Assembly (NCBI GenBank): GCA_934630385.1
Contig: CAKTWE010000002.1
Span: 1 to 50,152, forward strand
Reading direction: 5' to 3'
Length of the DNA stretch: 50,152 nt
Origin: an uncultured Collinsella sp.
GTDB lineage: Bacteria; Actinomycetota; Coriobacteriia; Coriobacteriales; Coriobacteriaceae
The stretch's first letter is position 1. Every line of letters starts with the position of its first letter. This document shows, piece after piece, positions 24,886 to 34,016 of the stretch. The notes under the pieces were generated by a model that saw only the letters and a list, made by a program, of their open reading frames with translations, was not told the origin of the DNA and did not search any database. The position numbers and the translations under genes were made by a program.

Positions 24886-27441
24886 CTAGATAATCGCATC
24901 GAATTTGGGCATAACGCGCCAGTCGCCGGCGTCGTCGAGCACACCCCATTTGCCGCTTTCGTTGTCCTGAACGGGCAAAAAGACGTCGGACGAGGTATAG
25001 AAGATGTCGCCCATGGCACGGAACTTGGGCTCGACCTGCCAGGCGCCGCTCACCGTCGAACAGCCCCAAAGGCCAGTCGCCTGGTCCTTGACGGGTGCCC
25101 AGCCGTTGGCAAACTCGCGGGCCTCGGCAAAGGTGGCGGAAAATGCGCGTGTGCCGTCGGGCAGAATATAACCCCACGAGCCGTCGTCGAACTGCACGGC
25201 GGCGCGGTTGCTGGCAAACCGACGGGCGGCTTTAAACTGCGGCTCGATCTTCCACTGACCGTAGCCGTTGATGTAGCCCCAGGTGGTGCCGTCCTGTGTC
25301 GCGGGTCCCAAGCCGTTTGCCGAGTCCCAGCCCCCCAGGCCCCTAAAAGTCGGCGGCACGTCGTTGCGCTTGCCGGTCTTGATGTAGATGTAGCCCCAGC
25401 TGTCCTCTTCGTTGCTCGAGCGGTAGGGGACAAAGTTGCCCAGTACCATATCGCCCATGGCGTAGTACTTGGCATCGACGATCCACTTGCCCTGGCGGTT
25501 GAGCACGCCCCAAAAGCTGGTCTGCGCATCTTGGGCGACGGCGCCATAGTCGTTGAAGGGTCGGGTGTCCGAGAACTGTGGCTCGATGGCCCAGTTTCCG
25601 TCCTGGTCGACGTAGCCCCACATGCCGCTCGAGGAATCGAGCGCGGCGGCGAGGCCGGCCCCGTAGAGGCGCATGTCACTGTAGGTTGGCTTGACCTTCC
25701 ATGCGCCGGTGTCGTCAATCAGACCCCATTTGTCATCGCTTTGGGCGGCATAGCGCATCTCCACGCTGATGATGTTGGATGACGAAGCGTCGTTCGAGGA
25801 ATCGGAGTCGCTGTCCTTTTTGCTTTTAGACGAGTTATTTTCGCTTTTGGCATCTGCCGCAACCGCGGTGTCGCTTCCGCTGTTCGAGCTGTGTGTGAGC
25901 AGGAAGGCGCCGCCACCGGCGAGTGCGGTAAGGGCGAGTCCGCCCGCTGCCAAAAAGGCGCGACGCGAGACTGATGCGGCGGCCTTGGTTGCAGCGCCTG
26001 CCGTAGGCGCAGCTGACGCTGCCGAGGAAAAGCCGGCAGAGGCGGTGGAGACGGAAGGGCCTGCCGCCGCACCACCGAAGATCGCGTTTTGCGCGACGGG
26101 GGCGGCGGTATCGGCCGCAGGGGGCATGGACGCGGCGGCCGACACGGCGGCCTCGGCGCCATAGGCCGCTCGGGGGGCCTCGAGCACAACCGGCACGGGC
26201 AGATAGGACGCGCGGTCCTGATGCCCGTTGTCGAGCGGGGCGTCTTCGGCAGCGGCATCGGGTGCGGCTACGAACGGTTCGACCGGAGCGGCGACGTCGT
26301 CGTCCAGCGGAAACATGACCGGCTGCGCGGTGTCGAACGTGGCAGGTACGGGCTCGTCGACGCTTGTCCCCGGGCCGATATAGGTTGTCTGGGCGTCCAT
26401 GGCCCCGCTGCCCCAGACCGGCTCGGGCGTGGGCCAGTCGCCCAGCTCGCTCGATTGCCAACGGCGTAGCAAGTCGAGCATCTGCTCGACGGAGGGGCGC
26501 CGCTCCTGGTCGACGGCGAGTCCCGCCACGATGATGCTGATGAGCGCCTCATCGGCGGCGGTGCGGGCCTGCGGCACCTCAAAGGCCGTTTCGGTTTTGA
26601 CGCGGTAGGGCGATGCGGTGCCCAGCGCCTGCAGGTTAAACGGGGTATGGCCGCAATACAGCTCGTAGAGCACGCTCGAGAGCGCATAGATGTCGACGGT
26701 GGGGCTCAGACGTCTGGTCTCGATGCCCGCGATATCGTGGGTGAGCATCTCGGGCGGCGCGTACTCGGGCGTGCCGCCACGCCAGACGTCGGCGCGCACG
26801 GTAAACGTGGGGTCGATGGGGTTGAGCGCCGTGGAGCTGCCAAAGTCGATGAGGCGGATGTCGAAGTCGAGCGTCGCGAGCTGGTCTTGGAGCGAGCGCT
26901 CGCTCGTGGCGACCATGATGTTGCGCGGCGAGATGTCGCGGTGGGCAACGCCCGTATCCAGGTGCCGTACGTTATTGAGGATGGAGAGCACGGCCACGCC
27001 GATGGCCGCCACGGCATCGCCGCGCACGCCGCCGTCCTCGTGGGGGAGCTGCGGAGTGATGTGCTTGAGCGTGGAGCCTTCGACCCATTCCATAACGATG
27101 AGCGGCTCGCCGTTGCTGGTGCCGTAGCCGTATACGCGTGGGAAGCCCTTAAGGTGCGAGACGGTGAGCTGGTTGCGATATTCCTCGAACAGCACGGCGC
27201 GCATGCCGGCGGCGATGCGCTCGTCCGTGGTGTCGCTCACATGCAGACGCTTGATGGCAAAGATCTCGCCGGCGGTGTTGGTGGCGCGCTGGACTACGCC
27301 CGTGCCGCCCTGGCCGGCCTCGCTTTGGACGAGGAACATCGAGAAGCGGCGGCGCGATTCATCGCGCTTGGCGGGATCAAAGGCAACCGCGGGCTCAAAC
27401 GTGTCGAGTACGATGAGCTCCTGCTGTCCTTGATTGTCCAT
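24886..27441 (-). CDS. Membrane Ser/Thr protein kinase with extracytoplasmic WG repeats
   Basis: An 851-residue protein. Kinase domain about 35-330: Gly loop GQGGTG, Lys64 (FAIK), Asp169 and Asn174 (HRDISPRNIM), DFG at 199-201. An Ala/Pro-rich linker (about 340-490) leads to SRRAFLAAGG at 492-501, a twin-Arg type motif, then one membrane helix and a Ser/Asp/Lys-rich stretch. Residues about 570-850 hold eight WG repeats (KWGLIDDTGAW, MWGYVDQDGNW and similar), which usually form a beta-propeller-like binding domain. Probably a sensor kinase of the envelope. The ATG at 27441 follows AAGGGGG. A gap of 142 bases precedes the FHA gene. Confidence 0.9.
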   Translation of the reverse strand: MDNQGQQELIVLDTFEPAVAFDPAKRDESRRRFSMFLVQSEAGQGGTGVVQRATNTAGEIFAIKRLHVSDTTDERIAAGMRAVLFEEYRNQLTVSHLKGFPRVYGYGTSNGEPLIVMEWVEGSTLKHITPQLPHEDGGVRGDAVAAIGVAVLSILNNVRHLDTGVAHRDISPRNIMVATSERSLQDQLATLDFDIRLIDFGSSTALNPIDPTFTVRADVWRGGTPEYAPPEMLTHDIAGIETRRLSPTVDIYALSSVLYELYCGHTPFNLQALGTASPYRVKTETAFEVPQARTAADEALISIIVAGLAVDQERRPSVEQMLDLLRRWQSSELGDWPTPEPVWGSGAMDAQTTYIGPGTSVDEPVPATFDTAQPVMFPLDDDVAAPVEPFVAAPDAAAEDAPLDNGHQDRASYLPVPVVLEAPRAAYGAEAAVSAAASMPPAADTAAPVAQNAIFGGAAAGPSVSTASAGFSSAASAAPTAGAATKAAASVSRRAFLAAGGLALTALAGGGAFLLTHSSNSGSDTAVAADAKSENNSSKSKKDSDSDSSNDASSSNIISVEMRYAAQSDDKWGLIDDTGAWKVKPTYSDMRLYGAGLAAALDSSSGMWGYVDQDGNWAIEPQFSDTRPFNDYGAVAQDAQTSFWGVLNRQGKWIVDAKYYAMGDMVLGNFVPYRSSNEEDSWGYIYIKTGKRNDVPPTFRGLGGWDSANGLGPATQDGTTWGYINGYGQWKIEPQFKAARRFASNRAAVQFDDGSWGYILPDGTRAFSATFAEAREFANGWAPVKDQATGLWGCSTVSGAWQVEPKFRAMGDIFYTSSDVFLPVQDNESGKWGVLDDAGDWRVMPKFDAII

Positions 27442-27667
27442 CTTCGCCCCCTTGGGTGTCGGTCGTGATGAAGCGCGGGCGACGACGGCGCAATTGCCGT
27501 CCGCTTTCGCGCACAATGTCCAATAATATGGCTAGTTTCTCTCATTCGCGGTTGTGGCACTGTTGAAAAACACCGTTTTGCGTGCAGATGTGCTGCCGCT
27601 GTGCGATGATGGGCGCATTTGAGAGGGGCCCACTGCGCCCTTATACCTAGACGAGAAAGGACCCACC

Positions 27668-28201
27668 ATGGGTTTTCTTGATGAGATGCAGGCATCGTTC
27701 GATCGTACGGCTGCGGATGCCAACCGTGCCCTGCAGGTTAACAGGCTCAAGAGCCAGATGAATGACGCCCTTAAGCGCCGCCAGCAGCTTGCCGGCCAGC
27801 TGGGTGCCAGCCTATATGAGGCGACCAAGGACAACACCGAGCTGCGCCAGGGCCGCGAGGAGCTTTTTGACGGCATCGCCGCAATCGACAACGAGCGTGC
27901 TCAGCTTCAGGCTCAGATCGACGAGCTCGAGCGCCAAGCGCAGGCGGCGGCCTATGCTTCTGCATTCATCGATTGTCCGTTTTGCAACAACCGCCTGCAG
28001 CAGTCCGTCATGTTTTGCTCGGGTTGCGGTAAGTCGATGGCCGAGATCCAGGCCGAGCTGGCTCGCCGGGCCCAGACGGCTCCCACGTCGGTCGAGGCTC
28101 AGGTTGCTCCTGCCGATGGTGCGGCCGTGTGCCCTGCGTGCGGCGCGCCCGTGACCGAAGGCCATGCCTTCTGCATGAACTGCGGTCATAAGCTGGGCTA
28201 A
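27668..28201 (+). CDS. Coiled-coil protein with two C-terminal zinc ribbons
   Basis: A 177-residue cytoplasmic protein. Residues about 10-95 form a long coiled coil (RLKSQMNDALKRRQQLAGQL and ERAQLQAQIDELERQAQ). Then come CPFCNNRLQQSVMFCSGCG (about 102-120) and CPACGAPVTEGHAFCMNCG (about 155-173), two treble-clef or ribbon zinc sites. AAAGGA lies 10 bases before the ATG. It is divergent from the WG-repeat kinase, with 226 bases between them, and no TTGCGCAA site is seen there. Likely an adaptor; function unknown. Confidence 0.85.
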   Translation: MGFLDEMQASFDRTAADANRALQVNRLKSQMNDALKRRQQLAGQLGASLYEATKDNTELRQGREELFDGIAAIDNERAQLQAQIDELERQAQAAAYASAFIDCPFCNNRLQQSVMFCSGCGKSMAEIQAELARRAQTAPTSVEAQVAPADGAAVCPACGAPVTEGHAFCMNCGHKLG

Positions 28202-28257
28202 CCTGCGAGATTAGACCTCGACGGAGACGACGGGGCAAAGCTTCAAAAATAAGTTGA

Positions 28258-28271
28258 AAGTTGCGCAACAA
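28258..28271. promoter_or_regulatory. TTGCGCAA operator 2
   Basis: AAGTTGCGCAACAA, core at 28261-28268, with wider symmetry AAAGTTG/CAACTTT. TTGAAA, a possible -35, abuts it. It lies 84 bases before the zinc-ribbon gene at 28356. Confidence 0.65.
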
Positions 28272-28355
28272 CTTTGCGGCGGCAGCGGTGAATATGGTCG
28301 TGCGGACCTTAAAGGTCTGCACGACCTGTTGTTTAACCCCAAGGAGGTACCCGAT

Positions 28356-29240
28356 ATGTTCTGCCCCGGTTGTGGCGCCAAGATCGACGACGGCGCTCGT
28401 TTCTGCCCTGTTTGCGGCCAACAGATCCAGGCAGCGACCGCTGCTCCTGCGCACGCGGCCGCCCCGGCTCAGCCCCAGCATGCGTCTCAGCCCGCACCTA
28501 CCGTTCAGCCCCAGCCCGGCCCCGCCTTTGCTGCGGCGCCCGCCATGCACGCGGCGGCTCCCGTCTCTACCGTACGCCCGGCCCTGTCCATTACCCGCAT
28601 CATTCCCTGCGCGCTCGCGATCATCGCCATCATCCTCTCCTTTATGCCGTGGTTTAGCGTCTCGCCCACGGTGGTGCAGGCCTCGAGCTATGCGAGCCAG
28701 GGTGCCAATTTCTTGAGCCAGCTCGCCGGTCAGAGCACCGACTATTCTTCGAGCCTGGGTTTTGACGACAACTACAACGTATGGGGCTTGGGCAAGGCCG
28801 GCGAGATTGCCGTCACCTACCAGGACATGTACGACTCGGCTTCCGATCTTGCCAGCTCGCTGAGCGACTCCTACTACGGCGATGACTATTCCGATTCGGG
28901 CCACGGCCGTGTCGTGGGTATTACCAACCCCAACTACGGCGAGGTTTCCTCCGGCGGCATCGCCTTTATCTCGATGGCCGTCACCGCCTTTTGGGCCCTT
29001 GGCATGCTCGCCACGATCGCCGGTATCGTGCTCTATCTCACCCAGGGCTTAAAGGTCGTGCTGCCCGCCGGCTGTGGCCTCATGGTGCTCTCGGTGCTGG
29101 CCTTTGAGCTGCTGTACGCCAACATGATGAGTGCTATTGGCTCTGCGGCGACCACCCCCATCTTTACGGCGCTGTTCGCCATCGCCGCCGCCGCGCTCAC
29201 CTTTGTGCTGCGCGAGCAGACCGCCCCGGTGGCCCACTAA
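28356..29240 (+). CDS. Zinc-ribbon membrane protein, four helices
   Basis: A 294-residue protein. It begins with a zinc ribbon, MFCPGCGAKIDDGARFCPVCG, followed by an Ala/Pro/Gln-rich linker (about 25-75). Four hydrophobic segments follow (one near 85-103, three after 208), with an Asp/Ser/Tyr-rich loop of about 100 residues between the first and second (probably outside the cell). The ATG at 28356 follows AAGGAGG at 28341-28347. It resembles the gene at 43574 in overall plan. Function unknown. Confidence 0.87.
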   Translation: MFCPGCGAKIDDGARFCPVCGQQIQAATAAPAHAAAPAQPQHASQPAPTVQPQPGPAFAAAPAMHAAAPVSTVRPALSITRIIPCALAIIAIILSFMPWFSVSPTVVQASSYASQGANFLSQLAGQSTDYSSSLGFDDNYNVWGLGKAGEIAVTYQDMYDSASDLASSLSDSYYGDDYSDSGHGRVVGITNPNYGEVSSGGIAFISMAVTAFWALGMLATIAGIVLYLTQGLKVVLPAGCGLMVLSVLAFELLYANMMSAIGSAATTPIFTALFAIAAAALTFVLREQTAPVAH

Positions 29241-29291
29241 AGAATCGGTAAAAGGGTTCGGCGCCTGTAAAACTTGATACCGCAATCCGGC

Positions 29292-29324
29292 GCGGCCGCG
29301 GACATCGTCCCCGGCCGCTTTTTT
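29292..29324 (+). terminator. Rho-independent terminator
   Basis: GCGGCCG (29292-29298) pairs with CGGCCGC (29312-29318), inner GAC/GTC, then six T. It ends the zinc-ribbon gene transcript. Confidence 0.88.
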
Positions 29325-29373
29325 GTTGACAGTTGCCCTCGTTAAGCAGGCAAAACAAAAAAAGTTTCGCCTT

Positions 29374-29397
29374 TTGACAATGTTGCGCAACAACATT
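29374..29397 (+). promoter_or_regulatory. -35 element with TTGCGCAA operator 3
   Basis: TTGACA (29374-29379) is followed directly by AATGTTG-CGCAA-CAACATT (29379-29397), core at 29383-29390. The palindrome occupies the place of the promoter spacer, as expected for repressor control. The -10 is poor (TTGAGT). Start codon at 29451. Confidence 0.65.
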
Positions 29398-29450
29398 TGA
29401 GTTTTTGCCTTCATGGTAGTGATAGCAAAGAAAGGCAGGTGCTTAACAAG

Positions 29451-30524
29451 ATGGATCAGACGACCGAGAACAAGAACATCGCGACGGCTTCGGTCGACGC
29501 GAAGGTTCGGATGATCGCTAGGCTGGCCGGCGTCGACGGGCTCAAGCTCGTCACGAGCGCGCAGGGCGGCTCGCAGGTCTTTGTCGGTTCCTGCACGGCG
29601 GACGGCCTGCGCGGCACCTCGTGTTCGTTCAAACTCATCCGCAGCGATATCGCTCATCTGCGCCGCCAGGAGGATTTCTTCCGCCGTGTCCTGGACGTGC
29701 AGGCCGATGCCGGCGGCACCCTCACGCCGTCCTCGCACGGTCTGGCGCGCGTGCTCTTTCACGAACTCGTCGCCCTTCCCGGTGACGATACCGTCCTTGC
29801 CGTGGTGACCGTCATGGTTCCGGGCGTGTCGTTTGCCGACGTGGTTCGCACCTGCGCCACGGGCGTACGCAGCCTCTCGTTTGCCCAGACGCTGCTGCTT
29901 GTGTCCTCGTGCTTTGGCGCGCTGGCGCAGGCTCAGGAGGCGTTTGACGGCGCGTTTGTCCACCAGGACCTTAAGCCCTCCAACATTGTGTTCGAGAGCG
30001 ACCCGTTCGATGTGGCTTCCGATCTTTTGGGTGAGATTCCCCAGGCCGCCCTTATCGATCTGGACTATTCGTTCTTGGACGAGGAGGGCGCTTACTGGAC
30101 CGGACCGCACGGAACGCCGGGATACCTTGCGCCCGAGCTGCTGATGGGTGAGGACGAGGTTCGCCACGCCCATCCTGCGTCCGACGTGTTCTCGCTCGGC
30201 GTCCTTGCCCACGAGGCGCTCTGCGGCAGCCTGCCATATTTGGCGGGTGCCCCCGAGGCCGGTGCATGCGGTAATGCCTGGAAGAACTTTTTCGAGGCTT
30301 GCCGGAGCGCGGGGACGAGCGCCATCGCGGTGGACGAGGGTCTTCCGGACGACGTTCGCGGCGCCATCAGGGCCTGCCTGGCGGACGATCCTGCGGCTCG
30401 GCCGCTGGCTTCGCAGGCGGCCGTCGCGTTTGACGATCTTGCCCGTCGCCACGTGCGGCTCAAGGGCGATTTTATCGGGGATCGGCACGTGATGGATGTG
30501 GTGACACCGGTCACGCTGTTGTAG
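29451..30524 (+). CDS. Cytoplasmic Ser/Thr kinase-like protein with variant catalytic motifs
   Basis: A 357-residue protein with a kinase fold and no membrane helix. Lys61 (SFKLIR), Asp173 and Asn178 (HQDLKPSNIV) and Asp203 (DLDYS, replacing DFG) are present, as are GTPGYLAPE and DVFSLGVLAHE. HRD is changed to HQD and DFG to DLD, so activity may be reduced or regulated differently, but all ATP- and Mg-binding residues seem to be there. The Gly-rich loop (AQGGSQVFVG) is weak. Start at 29451 follows GGCAGG. The next gene has its own operator. Confidence 0.82.
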   Translation: MDQTTENKNIATASVDAKVRMIARLAGVDGLKLVTSAQGGSQVFVGSCTADGLRGTSCSFKLIRSDIAHLRRQEDFFRRVLDVQADAGGTLTPSSHGLARVLFHELVALPGDDTVLAVVTVMVPGVSFADVVRTCATGVRSLSFAQTLLLVSSCFGALAQAQEAFDGAFVHQDLKPSNIVFESDPFDVASDLLGEIPQAALIDLDYSFLDEEGAYWTGPHGTPGYLAPELLMGEDEVRHAHPASDVFSLGVLAHEALCGSLPYLAGAPEAGACGNAWKNFFEACRSAGTSAIAVDEGLPDDVRGAIRACLADDPAARPLASQAAVAFDDLARRHVRLKGDFIGDRHVMDVVTPVTLL

Positions 30525-30560
30525 GGGCCGCCGACCGGCGGCAACGTTGAGTTACTGGAC

Positions 30561-30594
30561 TGTTCCCAAGGTGTTGTGCAACAGTATGGGAACA
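30561..30594. promoter_or_regulatory. TTGCGCAA-type operator 4 inside a larger palindrome
   Basis: TGTTGTGCAACA (30572-30583) is the variant core, TTGTGCAA. It is enclosed by TGTTCCCA (30561-30568) and TGGGAACA (30587-30594). It lies 49 to 82 bases before the FHA gene at 30644. A GCCGCC/GGCGGC hairpin at 30527-30542 just upstream may be a weak terminator. Confidence 0.6.
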
Positions 30595-30643
30595 CGGCGA
30601 CCTCTAGAGTTGAGGTCTCCGGGGGAGTTAGGGAAGGGGCCTC

Positions 30644-31645
30644 ATGGCGAGTTCCTCTCAGGTTTGCGATTGTGTTCACGAGCACGGCTGGGACAGTGCG
30701 TTCTATCGCTTTGTCGAGAGCATCAGGGACCTGACGTGCGGCGGTTGCAACCACAAGCACATCTACGCGCTTGTGGGTACCCGCGGCAGGTATATCAACC
30801 ACACCAACCCCATCGTGCGCAAGCGCACCGCGGCGGCTCTGTCGCGTCTGATGCACTCGAGTCGCTATGCGGCGGATATGCGCAAGGGCTATGCCGACGA
30901 CAGCTCGGTGTTCTCGCAGGCTGCAGCCTCGCTGATCGAGATGCTGCGCAATGCGACCGATTTGGACGACGCGGGGCTGTTCGATTATGTGCTCCACACG
31001 TCGTGGCCCGAGCTGCTGCGCGGCTTGGAGAGCGAGCGTCGCGCCGGTCGCGAGATCGATCCGCTGCGCATGGCATGCGAATCGCGCGAGGTCGTGCGGT
31101 GGGGCGAGCAGCAGGTCGCCTGCGGGCGAGCGCCGCTTGCCGAGCTCTTGGCCGCCTGTTTTCGCACCATGGCCTTTGGATGCCTGGACGACCGTTTTGC
31201 CCGCACGCTGTGCTCCCGTACGCCCCAAGAGCTCCAAGAGCCGTCCGATACGGGCGACGAGCGGGTGCAAGACGGCGCCTGCCTGGTGCGCGTTGCCGAC
31301 GGGGACGACCCATGCATTTTGGGCGTGTGGTGCGTGGATGCGGACCGGCCCTTCTCGATTGGCCGGTTTAGCAGCTGCGATGCGATCGAGGCCGACCCGG
31401 TGGTCTCGCGCCTGCACTGCCGTGTGTTTATGCTCGACGACACCTGGTTTTTAGAGGATGGCGGGAGCACCCACGGCACGCGCGTCCTGCGCGATGCGGG
31501 CGGAGGCCCTGCCTGCGTCTTCGATAGCGGGGAAGGCGACGGGCCGCGGACGTTCCCGCTGGAGTTCGGCGACCGTATCGTGCTCGCCGGCCGGAGTACC
31601 TATTGGTTTTGCGCGCGTGACGCGCATGTTTTGACGATTGGTTAG
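30644..31645 (+). CDS. FHA-domain protein
   Basis: A 333-residue soluble protein. The N-terminal 210 residues are helical and unrecognised, with a CGGCNHKH motif near residue 33 that could bind a metal. The FHA domain is about 225-325: [18 protein letters not shown] and [10 protein letters not shown], with Arg, Ser and His in place and Asn of the NG motif replaced by His. The architecture matches the FHA gene at 23781. The next gene starts 4 bases after the stop, so this begins an operon running at least to 36677. Confidence 0.83.
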   Translation: MASSSQVCDCVHEHGWDSAFYRFVESIRDLTCGGCNHKHIYALVGTRGRYINHTNPIVRKRTAAALSRLMHSSRYAADMRKGYADDSSVFSQAAASLIEMLRNATDLDDAGLFDYVLHTSWPELLRGLESERRAGREIDPLRMACESREVVRWGEQQVACGRAPLAELLAACFRTMAFGCLDDRFARTLCSRTPQELQEPSDTGDERVQDGACLVRVADGDDPCILGVWCVDADRPFSIGRFSSCDAIEADPVVSRLHCRVFMLDDTWFLEDGGSTHGTRVLRDAGGGPACVFDSGEGDGPRTFPLEFGDRIVLAGRSTYWFCARDAHVLTIG

Positions 31646-31649
31646 CGAA

Positions 31650-33083
31650 ATGGAAAAACGAGTTATTCAACAGCGTGACGGTTCTATGGCGCTTGGTTAC
31701 GTAGTCGCTGACCAGCGTCAGCTCGACAAGCGTCTCTACGAGGCCGTGACCGCCGGCAACGTAGGCTGTCTGCTGCCCGGCGCGCTTATGCGCTATCCCG
31801 ACGGCGTGCTCGAGATGCGCTATCGCCTTGCTGGTGAGACCCTGGAGCAGCGCCTGGCACGTCCCTTCGACGGCGTCGAGACCTGCGAGCTGCTCGAGAG
31901 CATCTCCAACACGTTCGATACCCTGGTCGCCTCGCAGTTGCCGCTTATGAACCTGCGTTTTGCGGCCGACGAGGTGGTTATGGACGCCTCCGGCACGGGT
32001 TGCCGCTTTGTGTTTTTGCCGCTGGTTGGCCTCACACCCAACCTGGACGCCGTCCGCGCGTTCTTTGAGCGGGTCGCCGCATCGATGAAGCCGTCCGACG
32101 ATATCGCCGAGAACGCTCTGTCTTCGTTCGCCGCCTTCTTTAAGAAGTCCGGCCCCTTCGACATTTTGGGCTTCTCGCGCCACCTTAAGCAGGTGAGTGC
32201 GAGCGCCATGCTCATGGATGCCGGCACTACGGTGCTCGACGGCGGCGACGATCATGGCACCACGGTGCTCGACGATGATGAGGATCTGGGTAGCGTCGCC
32301 CCCGGTCCCGTGCTGGGAACGGTGGTTCTTTCCGATCTGGAGGACGAGCCGATTTCCTCTACCGAGCCCGCGCCTGCCCCTGCACCGCAGCCTGAGCCTG
32401 CCCCCGCGCCCGAGCCGCAGCCCGAGCCGGCTCCAGAGCCTGAGCCGGAGCCGGAGCCTGAGCCTGAGCCGGAACCCAAGCCGGAGCCTGAGCCTAAGCC
32501 GGAGCCTGAGCCCGCGCCCGAGCCCGCACCCCAGGACGAGGACGATCTGGCCGACGCGCCCATTGCCCAGTCCCGTCAGGATCGCACCGGCGTGCTCAAT
32601 CCCATCGACTTTAAGGTCGCCGAGGGCTACGAGTCGCTGTTCTCCAAGGACACGGTCGAGCGCCATGGCTCCCATACGCACGCCGCCAAGCCCGAGCCCA
32701 AGCCCGAGCCCAAGCCCGAGCCGGCGCCTAAGCCCGCTCCCAAGCCCGAGCCGGCTCCCGCAACCGCTGCGACCGTTCGCCATCTGCGTTTCTTCCTCAC
32801 GCGCATCGCTACCGGCGAGCGCTTTGAGGTCCGCGGTCGTCGCTTTGTGGTGGGCAAGTCAAAGCACAGCTCGTTTATGGTCAAGGGTTCCACGACGGTT
32901 TCGCGCAGCCACGCGATCTTTGTCACCGGCCCCGACACCTGCACGATCGAGGACGACAACTCGCGCAACGGCACGTTCGTCAACAACGAGCGCATCGACC
33001 CGGGCTTCCCGGTCGAGCTCGTCGACGGCGATACCGTGCGCATGAGCGATGAGAACTTTGCATTCGAGGTCCAGCCCGCCTAA
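31650..33083 (+). CDS. FHA protein with N-terminal DUF6382-like domain and Pro-Glu linker
   Basis: A 477-residue protein. Residues 1-185 resemble the DUF6382 region that precedes FHA in Firmicutes proteins (tentative). Two TTVLD motifs ([20 protein letters not shown]) and TVVLSDLED follow at about 193-235. A Pro-Glu/Pro-Lys repeat (about 236-290) and a second Pro-Lys repeat (about 345-372) act as stiff linkers. The C-terminal FHA domain (about 385-477) has GKSKHSS, SRSHAIF and [14 protein letters not shown]. The Thr motifs look like kinase targets that its own or another FHA could bind. Starts 4 bases after the previous stop. Confidence 0.88.
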   Translation: MEKRVIQQRDGSMALGYVVADQRQLDKRLYEAVTAGNVGCLLPGALMRYPDGVLEMRYRLAGETLEQRLARPFDGVETCELLESISNTFDTLVASQLPLMNLRFAADEVVMDASGTGCRFVFLPLVGLTPNLDAVRAFFERVAASMKPSDDIAENALSSFAAFFKKSGPFDILGFSRHLKQVSASAMLMDAGTTVLDGGDDHGTTVLDDDEDLGSVAPGPVLGTVVLSDLEDEPISSTEPAPAPAPQPEPAPAPEPQPEPAPEPEPEPEPEPEPEPKPEPEPKPEPEPAPEPAPQDEDDLADAPIAQSRQDRTGVLNPIDFKVAEGYESLFSKDTVERHGSHTHAAKPEPKPEPKPEPAPKPAPKPEPAPATAATVRHLRFFLTRIATGERFEVRGRRFVVGKSKHSSFMVKGSTTVSRSHAIFVTGPDTCTIEDDNSRNGTFVNNERIDPGFPVELVDGDTVRMSDENFAFEVQPA

Positions 33084-33125
33084 GGGCATGCGACCCACGT
33101 CTAGATATTCGAGAAAGGAGCGCAG

Positions 33126-34013
33126 ATGCTATTTGAAGGGGCCGGTTATTCCAATGTCGGCCGAACGCGCGAATCCAACCAGGACAGCTACCTGATCAAG
33201 GTCGCTTCCACTCCCGTGGGCGATGTCGCTCTGGTCGCCGTCGCCGACGGCATGGGTGGTCTTGAGTGCGGTGAGCTCGCCTCGGCTGCCGTGATCAACA
33301 TGCTCTCGGACTGGTTTGACAACAAGCTGCCCGTGGCCCTGGAGGCCATGGAAAGCTCTGTCGGCGGCTTTGAGAGCTTTGTCGACGGCCAGTGGGGTGG
33401 CCTGATTCAGGACATGAACATGGCGCTGATCCGCTACGGCATGGCCGAGCACATGAATCTGGGCACCACGCTCACTGCCATGCTCGCCATCGGTGGCCGC
33501 TATTCCATCGTGCACGTGGGCGACACGCGCGCCTACGAGCTTACCGAGTCACAGACCAATCAGCTCACGGTCGACCAGACCTTTGTGCGCCGCGAGGTCG
33601 AGGCCGGCCGCATCACCCCCGAGGAGGCCCTCACGCACCCGCGCCGCAATGTGCTGCTGCAGTGCCTGGGCTCCACCAAGGAGGTCGTGCCCGACTTGAT
33701 CCACGGCAACCTGGACCGCGACGCCATCTACCTGCTGTGCTCCGACGGCTTCCGTCACGTACTCACCGACACCGAGCTTCGCCGTCGCCTGGGGCCCGAC
33801 GCCCTGGACGCCAACGCCTGGGATGCCGAGCATCGTCGCGGCACCTATGCCGCCTGCACCGCAGCCGACCTGGACCGCGAGGAGCAGGAGGGCTTTGAGC
33901 CCGGTTGCGTCACGCAGCGTATTGCCGACACGGCCAAGCTCGTCATGGATCGCAAAGAGGCCGACAACGTCACCGCGCTCGTGCTGCGCGTTCAGGCTCA
34001 GGGAGGTCGATAG
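33126..34013 (+). CDS. PP2C-family Ser/Thr protein phosphatase
   Basis: A 295-residue cytoplasmic phosphatase. PP2C metal-binding motifs are in order: RTRESNQDSYL, VAVADGMGG, TTLTAML, VHVGDTRAY, LLCSDGF and ADNVTALVL. It removes phosphate from Thr/Ser residues set by the neighbouring kinases. It has a PstP-like catalytic domain but no membrane helix. GAAAGGAG precedes the ATG, and the downstream kinase starts 3 bases after the stop, so the pair is translationally linked. Confidence 0.96.
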   Translation: MLFEGAGYSNVGRTRESNQDSYLIKVASTPVGDVALVAVADGMGGLECGELASAAVINMLSDWFDNKLPVALEAMESSVGGFESFVDGQWGGLIQDMNMALIRYGMAEHMNLGTTLTAMLAIGGRYSIVHVGDTRAYELTESQTNQLTVDQTFVRREVEAGRITPEEALTHPRRNVLLQCLGSTKEVVPDLIHGNLDRDAIYLLCSDGFRHVLTDTELRRRLGPDALDANAWDAEHRRGTYAACTAADLDREEQEGFEPGCVTQRIADTAKLVMDRKEADNVTALVLRVQAQGGR

Positions 34014-34016
34014 CCC

